Shown: positions 40,791 through 48,777 of the stretch, in pieces
Layout of the letters: the number at the start of each line of letters is the position of its first letter
Position numbering within the stretch: position 1 is the first letter of the stretch
DNA from: Prosthecobacter vanneervenii
GTDB taxonomy: Bacteria > Verrucomicrobiota > Verrucomicrobiia > Verrucomicrobiales > Verrucomicrobiaceae
Direction of reading: 5' to 3'
DNA: 64,000 bases
Assembly (NCBI RefSeq): GCF_014203095.1
Contig: NZ_JACHIG010000001.1
Span: 1,302,001-1,366,000, forward strand
The notes under the pieces: generated by a model
The model's input: only the letters and a program-made list of their open reading frames with translations
What the model was told of the DNA's origin: nothing
Databases searched by the model: none
Program-made: the position numbers and the translations under genes

Positions 40791-41428
40791 GCGTAGACTC
40801 CGTATTCGATGCGGCCGAGGAGATTTTCCACCTCCCGCGCACCGACTTCTGTCTCGGCATATTCCAGAGGCACCGCACCGCCCAGCCCCACCTGCGGCGA
40901 GGTGAGCCACCGCCGCGCATTCTCCAGAGACTCCATGACGCTGACCGCCCGGCCCACGAGCCGGGCAAAGCGCACGACGCGGTCTGACTCCGGCAGATCC
41001 AGCCTGCCAGTGGCCATCCTGCGGTGCAGCGTGGCCTTGGAGATGCCGAGCATGGGCACCAGCCTTTCCATGGAGACATCCAGGCTGCTGCGCAGGTCAT
41101 CGAGCTCCTGCACCGGCAGCCCGAGCTTGAGCGAGCGAATGAGCTGGGCCGGGGTGTGCTCCACCACCGCCTTTTCAGGCGCGGCATGCACCAGGCAATG
41201 GACGATGTTGCCAGCTTCTTTTGTCGAAACGACACGCGCTGGCGCCGCGGTGGAATACGGCCGCTGGGTTTCACTGACCACTGCCGGGCCATGCTGCGGC
41301 GCCTCACTGACGGCGTAGCGGCCGGCGTTTTTCCTCAAACCGCGCTCGCCTTGGTCGTCACGCGTCTGGCGGATCGACCTGCCTGAGGCGGCGGCTTTGC
41401 CTTGGGAGTGTATCGGTTGTTTTTTCAT
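40787..41428 (-). CDS. Xre/MbcA/ParS-like antitoxin (DUF2384)
   Basis: This 213-residue protein has an N-terminal extension of about 85 residues of mixed charge, then a core with HTH (about 120-150: LVPMLGISKATLHRRMATG) and the DUF2384 C-terminal domain (FARLVGRAVSVMESLENARRWL, GLGGAVPLEYAETEVGAREV), which binds the RES toxin. MbcA/ParS antitoxins are usually 110-150 residues, so the extension is odd and an internal start is possible. A palindrome TGATAC-N8-GTATCA begins 2 bp upstream of the ATG, the expected autoregulatory operator. Confidence 0.9.
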   Translation of the reverse strand: MKKQPIHSQGKAAASGRSIRQTRDDQGERGLRKNAGRYAVSEAPQHGPAVVSETQRPYSTAAPARVVSTKEAGNIVHCLVHAAPEKAVVEHTPAQLIRSLKLGLPVQELDDLRSSLDVSMERLVPMLGISKATLHRRMATGRLDLPESDRVVRFARLVGRAVSVMESLENARRWLTSPQVGLGGAVPLEYAETEVGAREVENLLGRIEYGVYA

Positions 41429-41429
41429 T

Positions 41430-41449
41430 TGATACTATTTCTTGTATCA
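41430..41449. promoter_or_regulatory. Palindromic operator of the RES/Xre operon
   Basis: TGATAC (41430-41435) and GTATCA (41444-41449) are perfect inverted repeats 8 bp apart, directly before the antitoxin ATG at 41428. Such palindromes typically bind the Xre antitoxin for autorepression. Its closeness to the start codon implies a very short leader or an internal true start. Confidence 0.6.
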
Positions 41450-41642
41450 TTTGCGTCATTCGTCAAGCCCGAGCTTTGCTTTGCATCATTCCTCATCGCG
41501 TCTTTTCACCTGCCATGGTGCGGGCATGAGAAAGCCGGAGCACCTAGGCAAAGGCGTAGCACAGCGAGATCGCACTCGAAGTCTGCCCTGCATCGAATGC
41601 GCGAGTGGCAGCGCCACGGCGTGGAGCGGTGGATTCCCCCCC

Positions 41643-41924
41643 TCACAGCGTCTTCCAGTCCACCGTGGCGGCTTGCTTGGCGGTCATACCTTGCTTCTTG
41701 AGTACGCGGGCCAGCAGGCGGTCGTCGAGGTCGTCCTGCTCCACGGGACTGAGCTCGGCCCATTGCTTGGTGACGCCGTGGCCGGAGCGGCAGAGGCAGT
41801 CGTAGCGGGCCAGGGCCTCCACCAAGGCGGTGGCGCTTTTATAGCCTAGTTCTTTGGCCCTGAGCTCCAAAGCGTCGGCAAGGGAATGACTGAGGCGGAA
41901 GGTTTTGGTTCGTGAGGCGGACAT
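41643..41924 (-). CDS. Small DNA-binding-like protein (ribbon-helix-helix type)
   Basis: The 93-residue product starts TKTFRLSHSLADALELRAKELGYKSATALVEALARY. A short strand followed by two helices is the ribbon-helix-helix layout. The C-terminal half is charged and helical (VEQDDLDDRLLARVLKKQGM). It could be a regulator or antitoxin; no toxin is paired. A palindrome TTACAA-ACG-TTGTAA lies 10 bp upstream of its start. It begins the island-like segment. Confidence 0.6.
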   Translation of the reverse strand: MSASRTKTFRLSHSLADALELRAKELGYKSATALVEALARYDCLCRSGHGVTKQWAELSPVEQDDLDDRLLARVLKKQGMTAKQAATVDWKTL

Positions 41925-41933
41925 AGGGTTTAT

Positions 41934-41948
41934 TTACAAACGTTGTAA
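41934..41948. promoter_or_regulatory. TTACAA-ACG-TTGTAA operator candidate
   Basis: Perfect 6-bp inverted repeats with a 3-bp spacer lie 10-24 bp upstream of the ATG at 41924, suited to autoregulation by the encoded small DNA-binding protein. Confidence 0.45.
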
Positions 41949-42246
41949 TACAGGCACATGATTGCGTCATCAGGTTTCAGATAGTATTTTGTTCACATGA
42001 ACATCAAAATCATGCCCCCCATGGCAGGACCTTGCACGCACGCCCTCGGCGCCTCCAGGCAGGCTCCGGTGGGCATGCCAGGCGGGTGGGGCGGCAGCCT
42101 GACAAGGCGTGGCTTTGCCCCTGTGAATGAAGCCGCGGCCACGGCATCATCTGCCGGTGTGGCGATGGGGGCTGAGCCAGCACGCGGCCCCGTGCATGGG
42201 TGCGGCCACCTGCAGGTGCGTGCGGCGTCTCTGGCGCTGCGCGGGG

Positions 42247-42447
42247 CTACTTCCTGGGCTTTGCCGCCTTGCGGGCCTTCGTGGGGCTTTGCGTAGCCTC
42301 GGCCAGGGCGGCTTCAAACAGGGCGCGGATGTATTCGGCCTTGTTGGGGTAGCCTTTCTGCGCGGCGAGCCGCGCGAGCGCCTCGTCCTTTTCGGCGCTG
42401 ATGTAGGCTCCGGCCAGCTTGGTTCCGCTTTGGCGTTGGTTGGGCAT
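42247..42447 (-). CDS. Ribbon-helix-helix regulator, divergent member
   Basis: This 66-residue protein reads SGTKLAGAYISAEKDEALARLA, then PNKAEYIRALFEAALAEATQ: a strand then two helices, a CopG/Arc-like ribbon-helix-helix. The Lys/Arg-rich tail (TKARKAAKPRK) may aid DNA binding. The first segment TKLAGAYIS closely matches KLAGAYINDATYERL of the divergent gene at 42592, so the two are paralogues facing one another across three palindromes. Confidence 0.7.
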   Translation of the reverse strand: MPNQRQSGTKLAGAYISAEKDEALARLAAQKGYPNKAEYIRALFEAALAEATQSPTKARKAAKPRK

Positions 42448-42480
42448 GAGAATGTGAAAAGGGGGAAGGTCTGAGTCTCA

Positions 42481-42575
42481 GGTGATTAACACCAAGGATC
42501 ACCCACCGGAAGATTTATTCAACAGTTTTTATTTGACGGGTGATTACCACCCGGCCACAATGGTGATTATCACCC
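42481..42575. promoter_or_regulatory. Three GGTGATNATCACC operators in the divergent promoter region
   Basis: Palindromes GGTGATTAACACC (42481-42493), GGGTGATTACCACCC (42538-42552) and GGTGATTATCACC (42562-42574) lie between the genes starting at 42447 and 42592. A plus-strand promoter can be drawn: TTGACG (42533-42538), 17-bp spacer, CACAAT (42556-42561), so the second palindrome fills the spacer and the third covers the start region. This looks like autorepression. Confidence 0.65.
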
Positions 42576-42591
42576 GCAGCAAGGATCAGCA

Positions 42592-43107
42592 ATGAAATTA
42601 GCAGGAGCCTACATCAATGATGCAACGTATGAGCGGCTGGCGGCGCTGGCGGCTGCCAACAACCGCACGCTGGCCGGGCAGTGCCGCCACCTCTTTGACC
42701 GCGCGCTGCGCGGGCAGCTGGAGGTGCCGCCGTGCGCGGCTCTCGCCGTCCCCGCTCAGGGGAAACCACAGCCGCAGGCACGTCGCGCACGCAGTGCGGG
42801 CTCGTGCACCGCAGAGGCTGCTGCGGCTTCCGCCACCGTGCAGGCTGCGGGCAGCCGCAGGCCGTCTGGCGCGCAGGGCAGCACCACGCCTTCTCCCACC
42901 GCAGGATCTGTCAGCGGGCTGCTTGGCGGCGACTCTGTGTCAGCGGCTCCGCCGCCCGGTGGTTCGAGGCTGAATGACGGCGCCGCACTCGCTGCAGGCG
43001 GCCTGCCATCCTGCATCGGCCCATGCCCCGGGCGCTGCGCGCAGGGCGTGGCTGGCGACGGCGCGGCCCACGCTGGCGTGGTGGCTGTCGAAATCGGGAA
43101 GTCGTAG
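42592..43107 (+). CDS. Ribbon-helix-helix regulator with long low-complexity tail
   Basis: The product has 171 residues. Residues 1-45 (KLAGAYINDATYERLAALAA, NRTLAGQCRHLFDRAL) match the ribbon-helix-helix fold and the divergent protein at 42247. The remaining 120 residues are Ala/Gly/Ser/Pro/Arg-rich without obvious domain, possibly a disordered tail or a read-on of a shorter ancestral gene. The first 45 codons are the only part I trust. It has its own palindrome-bearing promoter. Confidence 0.5.
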   Translation: MKLAGAYINDATYERLAALAAANNRTLAGQCRHLFDRALRGQLEVPPCAALAVPAQGKPQPQARRARSAGSCTAEAAAASATVQAAGSRRPSGAQGSTTPSPTAGSVSGLLGGDSVSAAPPPGGSRLNDGAALAAGGLPSCIGPCPGRCAQGVAGDGAAHAGVVAVEIGKS

Positions 43108-43184
43108 GCTTCTACATACCACGTTATCGCACTAAATAGCATTTTGTGCCTCATCTTCAACCACCTAACCCTCATCTGCCGACC

Positions 43185-43424
43185 ATGAAACAGACGCTGC
43201 TGGAGCTCATGCAAAAATCCTCCGGGGCGCTGCCGCCGCAGCACCCGCGCCGCTCGGCCTTCCGCCCGCTGCTGCCGCTCTTTATGGCGATGGCGGAGAA
43301 AGGCCACACCGCCGGGAGCATGGCGGACTTTCTGGTGCAGCAGCAGGAGATCGCGCCCGAGCGGCGCAGGGCCGCCAGCCGCAGCATCCGCAATCTCCTG
43401 GCCCGCCACAGCCCGGTGCTGTGA
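43185..43424 (+). CDS. Small hypothetical protein of the island
   Basis: The protein has 79 residues from the ATG at 43185. It reads KQTLLELMQKSSGALPPQHP and LLPLFMAMAEKGHTAGSMADFL, a short helical protein with a basic C-terminus (RRRAASRSIRNLLARHS). No family is recognised. A CATACCACGTTATCGC motif lies 45-70 bp upstream. The gene order resembles small early genes of phages or plasmids. Confidence 0.5.
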   Translation: MKQTLLELMQKSSGALPPQHPRRSAFRPLLPLFMAMAEKGHTAGSMADFLVQQQEIAPERRRAASRSIRNLLARHSPVL

Positions 43425-43563
43425 GCCCGCAGGAAGACCTGAAATCGAGCACAATCCTACCGCCCTCATCCGCAGCACAGCCCCCAAACCACTCACGGCC
43501 AACCACTGCAAACCATCGCAAACAACTGCCAACCACCGCAAACTCCCCCTCCCCTTCCCCATC

Positions 43564-43821
43564 ATGACCACATCCACACTTCTCTTTATCTCCGCTGCCG
43601 TGCTGTTGGGCGTGGCGCTGGTGGTGCTGGGCTGGCGCGCCTGGATGCGCCATCAGGACATCGAGCGCCTGCGCCGCAATGGCTGGCGGCGGATCGCCAT
43701 GCGCCAGGCACGGCGCGGCTGGGTAGACCCCGACTTTGTGCGCAGCCTCTCGGAGCTGACGCTGCTGGTGCTCATGCTGGTGTCCGTGCTGGGCTGGCTG
43801 GGCGCGGGCCCGCCGCACTGA
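43564..43821 (+). CDS. Small two-helix membrane protein of the island
   Basis: This 85-residue protein has two hydrophobic segments (LLFISAAVLLGVALVVLGW, about 6-24, and LTLLVLMLVSVLGWLGAG) separated by a highly basic loop (RLRRNGWRRIAMRQARRG). A small membrane protein with a positively charged loop could be a holin-like or accessory membrane factor; no family is recognised. It lies in the same direction as the other island genes. Confidence 0.5.
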   Translation: MTTSTLLFISAAVLLGVALVVLGWRAWMRHQDIERLRRNGWRRIAMRQARRGWVDPDFVRSLSELTLLVLMLVSVLGWLGAGPPH

Positions 43822-44063
43822 CGCGCGCTCTGGTGTGCTGCGTCATACCACATTGTGCTATTCCATGCTGATACGTGAACGTGTTTTCAAGATCGATGCC
43901 GCAGATGCCTCCGCAGGCTGTGCCACGCCGGACGCTGCGCTGACGGCCCCTGTTTCCGCCCCTTTTCCGCTGTTTGTCTCCTTTGCCCCCGGGCCTGCCC
44001 GCCGTGCCTCCGGCAGGCGCTCCGCCCCCTTTTTTCCCGACACCCGAACCACACTGAACACCC

Positions 44064-44471
44064 ATGAAGACATACGACATCGACAAACTGATGCACGCCC
44101 TGAAGCCGGACGGCCATGGCAGCCACCCGCTGGCCACGGAGCTGCACCGCCTGGCCTGCGCGCTGCAGGAGCAGACGGACAAGGTGCACGCCGCGCTGGA
44201 CACGGTGCGGAATCCCCAGTTTAAGGGCGATGTGGCCGGCGATCTGGCCCCGTGGCCGGACCACTTCCCCCTGGAGCTGGACCACAGCGAGGACAGCCTG
44301 AACGACATCTTTGTACGCGGCCAGTCGGTGAGCGAGCACCTGGCCCCGGGCCTGTGGGAGGAGGCGGAGGCGTATGTGCGCGAGCGCTTTTCCGCAGACA
44401 TGCCGGAGAGCCGCCGCCGCGTGGTGGCACGCATGGACGCCACGGACCTGCGCACGGCGCGCGCGGCCTGA
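44064..44471 (+). CDS. Hypothetical island protein
   Basis: The 135-residue soluble product, MKTYDIDKLMHALKPDGHGS onward, is helical with a C-terminal segment RVVARMDATDLRTARAA. No motif or family is recognised. Strong acidic/basic alternation and the position between small island genes argue for a real gene. A CATACCACATTGTGCTA element lies about 200 bp upstream. Confidence 0.5.
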   Translation: MKTYDIDKLMHALKPDGHGSHPLATELHRLACALQEQTDKVHAALDTVRNPQFKGDVAGDLAPWPDHFPLELDHSEDSLNDIFVRGQSVSEHLAPGLWEEAEAYVRERFSADMPESRRRVVARMDATDLRTARAA

Positions 44472-44878
44472 TGTTTCACCATTGTTTTATGTATTTTCAG
44501 TCTGTTACCATGTTGTGCTGCTTTGTGGTAGAGCAGTGGTCCTCGGTGCCCGGCGGTTCGTTTTCTGCCGCCGGGTGCCCTGGATCTGCCGCCGCCACAC
44601 GCACACACCCCGATGCGCCACGCACGGGGCAGGCACGGGCAGACGCGTTTTTTTGGGAAAGGAGAGGAAGAAAGGCAGGGGTGGTCCAGCTGCGCCGCAA
44701 CCAAGAGGGCTCGGCGGCAAGGGATGCGTGGTTCCGTGGGGGAGCATGCGCATCCGGGTTGCGGCGCAGCTGGGCCACTCCTGCAGACTCCTCCATCTCC
44801 CGCATCCCGGCCACCTGAGACACTGACGACTGAAGCCTGACCCATTTCCCCCCTGCCACACCCATACCACATCCTGCC
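44472..44878. other. Non-coding 407-bp stretch with two strong inverted repeats
   Basis: A stem CCCGGCGG (44549-44556) pairs with CCGCCGGG (44568-44575). A longer one, GTGGTCCAGCTGCGCCGCAACC (44681-44702), pairs with its near-perfect reverse complement at 44757-44779, with a further GGATGCG/CGCATCC pair inside. TGTTACCATGTTGTGCTG at 44503 resembles the other ATACCA motifs. Open frames here reflect the repeat. Confidence 0.65.
44681..44779. repeat. 22-bp inverted repeat, about 100-nt structured element
   Basis: Arms GTGGTCCAGCTGCGCCGCAACC and GGGTTGCGGCGCAGCTGGGCCAC pair over 21 of 22 positions around a 54-bp interior that itself contains GGATGCG...CGCATCC. As RNA it would fold into a long hairpin. 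It lies between two small island genes. Confidence 0.75.
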
Positions 44879-45073
44879 ATGAACATCGCCCAACTTATCG
44901 ACGAACTCGCCACGCTGAAATCCCACCTCGGGCCGGAGGCGGAGGTGCGCGCCTGGCACCTGGGCAGCCGCGAGCCGCTGCAGCCGCTGGAGGTGCTGAA
45001 AACCGCCGGCGTGACGGCCGGATGGGACACGCACGCGCAAAAGCCCACCGCTGTGATCAGCCTGAAGCCCTGA
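44879..45073 (+). CDS. Small hypothetical island protein
   Basis: This 64-residue protein, starting MNIAQLIDELATLKSHLG, consists of a short amphipathic helix, a Glu-Val-rich strand (AEVRAWHLG) and a C-terminal strand (PTAVISLKP). It is preceded by ATACCACATCCTGCC, 1 bp before the ATG. It is not recognised. It resembles many short early phage proteins in length. Confidence 0.5.
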   Translation: MNIAQLIDELATLKSHLGPEAEVRAWHLGSREPLQPLEVLKTAGVTAGWDTHAQKPTAVISLKP

Positions 45074-45252
45074 GCCGGGCTGACTACAGCAGCCGCCAGC
45101 GCTGCGGCTCCTGCTGCCACAGCGCCTTCCGCCGGTGCTTTCTGTTTTGAATCACCGGGCCCCCACGATCCCCCCCACCCCTCAACCCCACACCCCACGC
45201 ACCCCACATGACAAAGCCGAGCTGACCCACCTACCACATCCTACCAGCATCC

Positions 45253-45705
45253 ATGCATCCCCGTTTCTCGAATGATCCGCACAGGCCTGCGCCGCACGCG
45301 CCGGGCGCTGATGCCAGGGCCAGCGCTCATTCACAACACCCGCCCGAGGAGGGCGATCCGCCTGCGTGGCGGGGGATCACCTGGCGCGACGTGCCCGGGC
45401 ATGACCACGCCATGCAGAAGCTGAACTTCTCCCTGCTGAAACGCGGCCTGCTGAGCCACCACGAGAGCTGCAAAACGCTGGAAGGCGAGGCCCTGCGGCT
45501 GAAGCTGCACCAGCTGAGCGATCGCAACCGGCGCAACAGCCGCAAACGCCGCCACGCGCTGGAGCAGCCACCGCAGAAGCTGCCGCCAGGATGTGCGCCG
45601 CCGGCATCGCTGCCGCAGCCAGGACTGCCCAGGGCATCGCCCTGGCGGGAGTCGCCCTCGGCCACGACCGGGCCGGATAGGTCAGAGAGATCCGGGCCCT
45701 CCTGA
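45253..45705 (+). CDS. Hypothetical basic island protein
   Basis: This 150-residue product has a Pro/His-rich start, then GITWRDVPGHDHAMQKLNFSLLKRG, then HHESCKTLEGEALRLKLHQL and a very basic segment SDRNRRNSRKRRHALEQ that suggests nucleic-acid contact. The C-terminal 50 residues are Pro-rich and may be non-native. CTACCACATCCTACCAGC lies just upstream of the ATG. It precedes the DUF1376 gene on the same strand. No family is recognised. Confidence 0.5.
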   Translation: MHPRFSNDPHRPAPHAPGADARASAHSQHPPEEGDPPAWRGITWRDVPGHDHAMQKLNFSLLKRGLLSHHESCKTLEGEALRLKLHQLSDRNRRNSRKRRHALEQPPQKLPPGCAPPASLPQPGLPRASPWRESPSATTGPDRSERSGPS

Positions 45706-45788
45706 GAAGGCGGACCCCGGGCTGGGATGGCGGCAGCGCTTTGAGCCGAGAACGAGCCACCAGTTTCTACCCTGAGATACCAGTTTCC

Positions 45789-46847
45789 ATGAGCACCCCC
45801 ACACCGATGAAGAATCCACCCTCCCTGCCCCAGCCGCCGGTGCGCGATGCGCCTGCGTTTGATTTCTACCCCGAGCGCTGGCTGGTGGGCGTGGCGGGCA
45901 TGAGCGATGCCGAGCAGCTCTCCTACCTGCGCCTGCTGTGCCACCAGTGGCTGCTGCAGGGCCTGCCTGCGGATGTGCCCGCGCTGAAGCGCCTGGGCGG
46001 CAAGGGCGTGACGCCCGCCGTGCTGGCCAAGCTGCCGCTGCAGCCCGATGGCCGCCGCCGCAATGCCCGGCTGGAGATCATCCGCGAGGAGCAGCGGGAG
46101 AGGATCGCCAAAAAGAGCGCACAACGCCGTGCTGCCGCCCACAAGCGCTGGCACGGCAGCGCCACCGCGCCGCACACGGCTGGCAGTGCCGGTGCTGAGC
46201 CTGACGCATGGCCTGAGCATAACCCGACCGAGACCGATGCGGCAGGGATGCGGTCGCAATGCGGAGGCAGGTGCGGAGAGGCTGCGGCAGACATGCCCAC
46301 CACTCACCGCCCACCACCCACCTCAGTACCAGAAGACGCAAACAACGCAGGCGCAGCTGCGCATGAGTCCGCCATCGCTGGCTCGATGCTCAGCGGCAGC
46401 GCCGTGCACGCGTCCCCTGCTGCCGCAGCGTGCGCGCAGGCCGTGGCTGGCAGCGGTTTCCACACCGTTAGTGATGCCCCGACTGCAAGCCGTGGCCATG
46501 CCGCCGGCTCTGCACCGGATGAGGACGAGGCGGTGCGCCACACGCCCGACCTGCCCACGGTGCTGGCCTGGGCCGGGATGATCGGCTGCCCGCCGGACAA
46601 GGCGGAGATCTGGTGGCACGAGCACGAGGCGCGGCCTCTCAGCCGCTTCGGACGCTGGACGGACCGCGATGGCAACGCGGTGCAGCGCCCGCAGAACGCG
46701 CTCTCCGCCTGGTGGCAGAAATGGCAGGCGAATGACCAGCAGCGCGCCACGCGCCTGCATGCCCAGCCTTCCACCGGATACCACGCCACAGCACGTTCTA
46801 CCACCCAGCGCAGCGACACCGCGAACCGGCCCGGGAGGTATGCGTGA
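45789..46847 (+). CDS. DUF1376-type phage replication protein
   Basis: The product has 352 residues from the ATG at 45789. Residues about 25-110 contain FDFYPERWLVGVAGMSDAEQ, LRLLCHQWLLQG and NARLEIIREEQRERIAKKSA, followed by HKRWHG: the N-terminal signature of DUF1376, common in phage and prophage replication modules directly upstream of a DnaC-like loader. The middle is low complexity, and the C-terminus has a WWQKWQ segment. It fits replication-origin recognition. The downstream gene, 84 bp on, is the expected loader. Confidence 0.8.
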   Translation: MSTPTPMKNPPSLPQPPVRDAPAFDFYPERWLVGVAGMSDAEQLSYLRLLCHQWLLQGLPADVPALKRLGGKGVTPAVLAKLPLQPDGRRRNARLEIIREEQRERIAKKSAQRRAAAHKRWHGSATAPHTAGSAGAEPDAWPEHNPTETDAAGMRSQCGGRCGEAAADMPTTHRPPPTSVPEDANNAGAAAHESAIAGSMLSGSAVHASPAAAACAQAVAGSGFHTVSDAPTASRGHAAGSAPDEDEAVRHTPDLPTVLAWAGMIGCPPDKAEIWWHEHEARPLSRFGRWTDRDGNAVQRPQNALSAWWQKWQANDQQRATRLHAQPSTGYHATARSTTQRSDTANRPGRYA

Positions 46848-46931
46848 GGCGCGCAACCAACTGAAATCTAAAATCTAAAATCTGAAGTCTGAGCACTTCG
46901 CCCACTTTAAACCTGAAACTCCCCCGCCCCC

Positions 46932-47564
46932 ATGCAATCCACCGCCCAACTCCTGCGCACAGATCGCGCGCTGACTGCCTCCCCCGATGAAGCCGAGATG
47001 CACCCGCATGTGGCGGAGTGGCCGTGGCGGTTTGAGGTTTACCACCCCGGGCTGCGCGAGGTGCTGCCGGCGGTGCAGGCCTGGTGCAGCGCGGTGATCC
47101 GCCGCGAGCCGCCGCGCCGATGGCTGAGCCTGCTGGGCCCCTCCGGTGTGGGCAAGACGCACATCCTCAAGCAGGCCCTTTCCTGCCTGCGCAGCGCCAC
47201 CGCACGCGGCCTGTGGAAGATCCCCACCGCAACGGGTCAGCGCAGCCCGGAGATGGCCCACCTCATCCCCGCCGTGGACCTGACCGACTTCCGCGCCCCG
47301 CACGACTACGCCCGCTATGATCTCATTTACATCGAAGACATCGGCTCCGGCGCCACCCTGGACAAAGGCGCGGGTGCCGTGACAAGAAGCCGCGTGGCCG
47401 AGCTCCTCCAGCTCCGCAGCAACAAGTGGACCCTCATGGACGCCAACCTCTACCGCCGCGAGATCGAACACCAGCTCGACGGCCGCATCGCCTCCCGCCT
47501 CAAACGCGACGGCAGCTGGATGGTCGAGGTGCCGCCAGAGGTGGGGGATTATTGGGATCGGTGA
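46932..47564 (+). CDS. DnaC/IstB-like helicase-loader ATPase
   Basis: The 210-residue product has Walker A GPSGVGKTH (residues 69-77) and a Walker-B-like DLIYIEDIG (about 129-137), and a sensor region with RSRVAELLQLRSNKW. These are features of AAA+ DnaC/IstB ATPases that load the replicative helicase. The N-terminus HPHVAEWPWRFEVYHPGLREVL replaces the classic helicase-binding domain. Paired with DUF1376, it marks a phage-like replication module; no transposase accompanies it, which disfavours an IS21 origin. Confidence 0.85.
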   Translation: MQSTAQLLRTDRALTASPDEAEMHPHVAEWPWRFEVYHPGLREVLPAVQAWCSAVIRREPPRRWLSLLGPSGVGKTHILKQALSCLRSATARGLWKIPTATGQRSPEMAHLIPAVDLTDFRAPHDYARYDLIYIEDIGSGATLDKGAGAVTRSRVAELLQLRSNKWTLMDANLYRREIEHQLDGRIASRLKRDGSWMVEVPPEVGDYWDR

Positions 47565-47582
47565 GGGAGGGCGCTATGCGGA

Positions 47583-48470
47583 CTACTTCGAGATGAAGTC
47601 GACTGTATTGAGATCAACGCTGACCCTGATGGTATTGTTGATCTGTGCGATCACGCTGCGAAGAGCCTGCTTGATCTTTCCACCATCAGTGGTGTAGACG
47701 AGCATGAGGTCGTTTTCATCTCCCTTTTCCGCGAGCCAGTCATCCAGATCCTGCCCGGACTGGAAGAGACCGCCGAAAGATTTGAGGGCATCGACACAGC
47801 GCCGGAAGAGCTTGGGATAGATCAGTGCGCCGCTTTCGCTGATGTCTTCCAGGGTCTCGACTTTGAAGCGGGAGGTGCTGTCGAATTTCCAGATGCCTTT
47901 CTTGGCTTCGCGGGCCTCTTTCATCGCTCCTATGAGGAGGCTGCGGGTGGTCCAGGAGACCCCTTTGTCATAGAAGCCGAGGTAGGCATTTCCGGTGGCG
48001 GCGGCGTGGTAGTTGTAGGTCAGCTTGAGCACGTCATCCACCTTGGTGTCTGCACCGTCCTGGAGTTTGCTCGCGCCCTCTTCATTGAGCACAAAGGAGA
48101 TGGGGCGGCCATGGGCCTCAAAGCCTGAGCAGACGATGCCACCGGGTTTCGTCCACTCAAACGCAGCAGGGGCGACCTCCCAGTCCCAGTCCTTGGGATC
48201 TTCGCCGAGCCACGTGAGCAGGCCGTTGCGGCTCTCGATTCCGTGTGGCTGCTTGGCACCGCCATAATGCAGCTCCGGAGTGTCGATGGCTTCAAAACGA
48301 AGCTGGAGATTCCATGGATCCTGGTTTTTCAGGTCGGGCTCCTGGTAGCCATGCAGGGTCTGAAAGAGGGTGGGATCGTCTGGAATGAAGCGCATGGAGT
48401 CTCCATCTGGCGATGTTTTTTCCCTTACATAGAACTGACCTTTGATGAAACGACCGTATCCGAGTGACAT
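47583..48470 (-). CDS. SNase-like (thermonuclease-fold) protein
   Basis: The 295-residue protein has REKTSPDGDSMRFIPDD (DGD at 22-24) and LQLRFEAIDTPELH, which match the strand and calcium-binding motif of staphylococcal-nuclease-like domains (DGDSxRF and the RxxxIDTPE signature). After about residue 80 the sequence continues with KVDDVLKLTYNYHAAATGNAYLGFYDKG, still reminiscent of the second half of SNase, then a helical C-terminus with QSGQDLDDWLAEKGDEND. A nuclease or a catalytically inactive binding version is possible. It is divergent from the TIR-NLR gene and may be functionally linked. Confidence 0.65.
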   Translation of the reverse strand: MSLGYGRFIKGQFYVREKTSPDGDSMRFIPDDPTLFQTLHGYQEPDLKNQDPWNLQLRFEAIDTPELHYGGAKQPHGIESRNGLLTWLGEDPKDWDWEVAPAAFEWTKPGGIVCSGFEAHGRPISFVLNEEGASKLQDGADTKVDDVLKLTYNYHAAATGNAYLGFYDKGVSWTTRSLLIGAMKEAREAKKGIWKFDSTSRFKVETLEDISESGALIYPKLFRRCVDALKSFGGLFQSGQDLDDWLAEKGDENDLMLVYTTDGGKIKQALRSVIAQINNTIRVSVDLNTVDFISK

Positions 48471-48608
48471 GATGTTATTTAAGGTGGATTGTTTCTATAA
48501 ACCGCGTTCTTAATATGAAGACCGGCACACTTTGACAAGTGACAAATGTTTGACTTCTTTCTGACTAGAACCCGTTCTGAAAACGCTTTTATGCGCCAGG
48601 CCGCGCAG

Positions 48609-48650
48609 AGCCGCACTCGGAGAGTACGGACGCCGCGCTGGGTGCGTGGG
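48609..48650. repeat. R-family palindrome copy
   Basis: GCCGCACTCGGAGAGTACGGACGCCGCGCTGGGTG closely matches the elements at 55673 and 55834. GCACTC-GGA-GAGTGC is a hairpin. It lies in the 307-bp divergent gap. Confidence 0.6.
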
Positions 48651-48777
48651 GTGACTTGAGGGGATGTGTGGCTGGCCTGTCGGGGCAGGACTGCCCCGGT
48701 TGCCGGCATGGGCCAGTCGATTATTTCCTCGCCAAAGCGCAGGGTTTTGCTTGGGTAGGCTGGGTGGCATCTCTCTT

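Noticed and set aside
41997-42296. Plus-strand 99-residue frame
   Set aside because: Gly/Ala/Pro-rich, overlaps the minus-strand RHH gene, no family resemblance.
43835-44224. Frame beginning near a CATACCACATT motif
   Set aside because: Overlaps the more convincing gene at 44064 and loses protein-like composition; not included.
46932-47564. IS21 IstB transposition helper
   Set aside because: No IstA transposase or IS ends; a DUF1376 neighbour favours phage replication loader.
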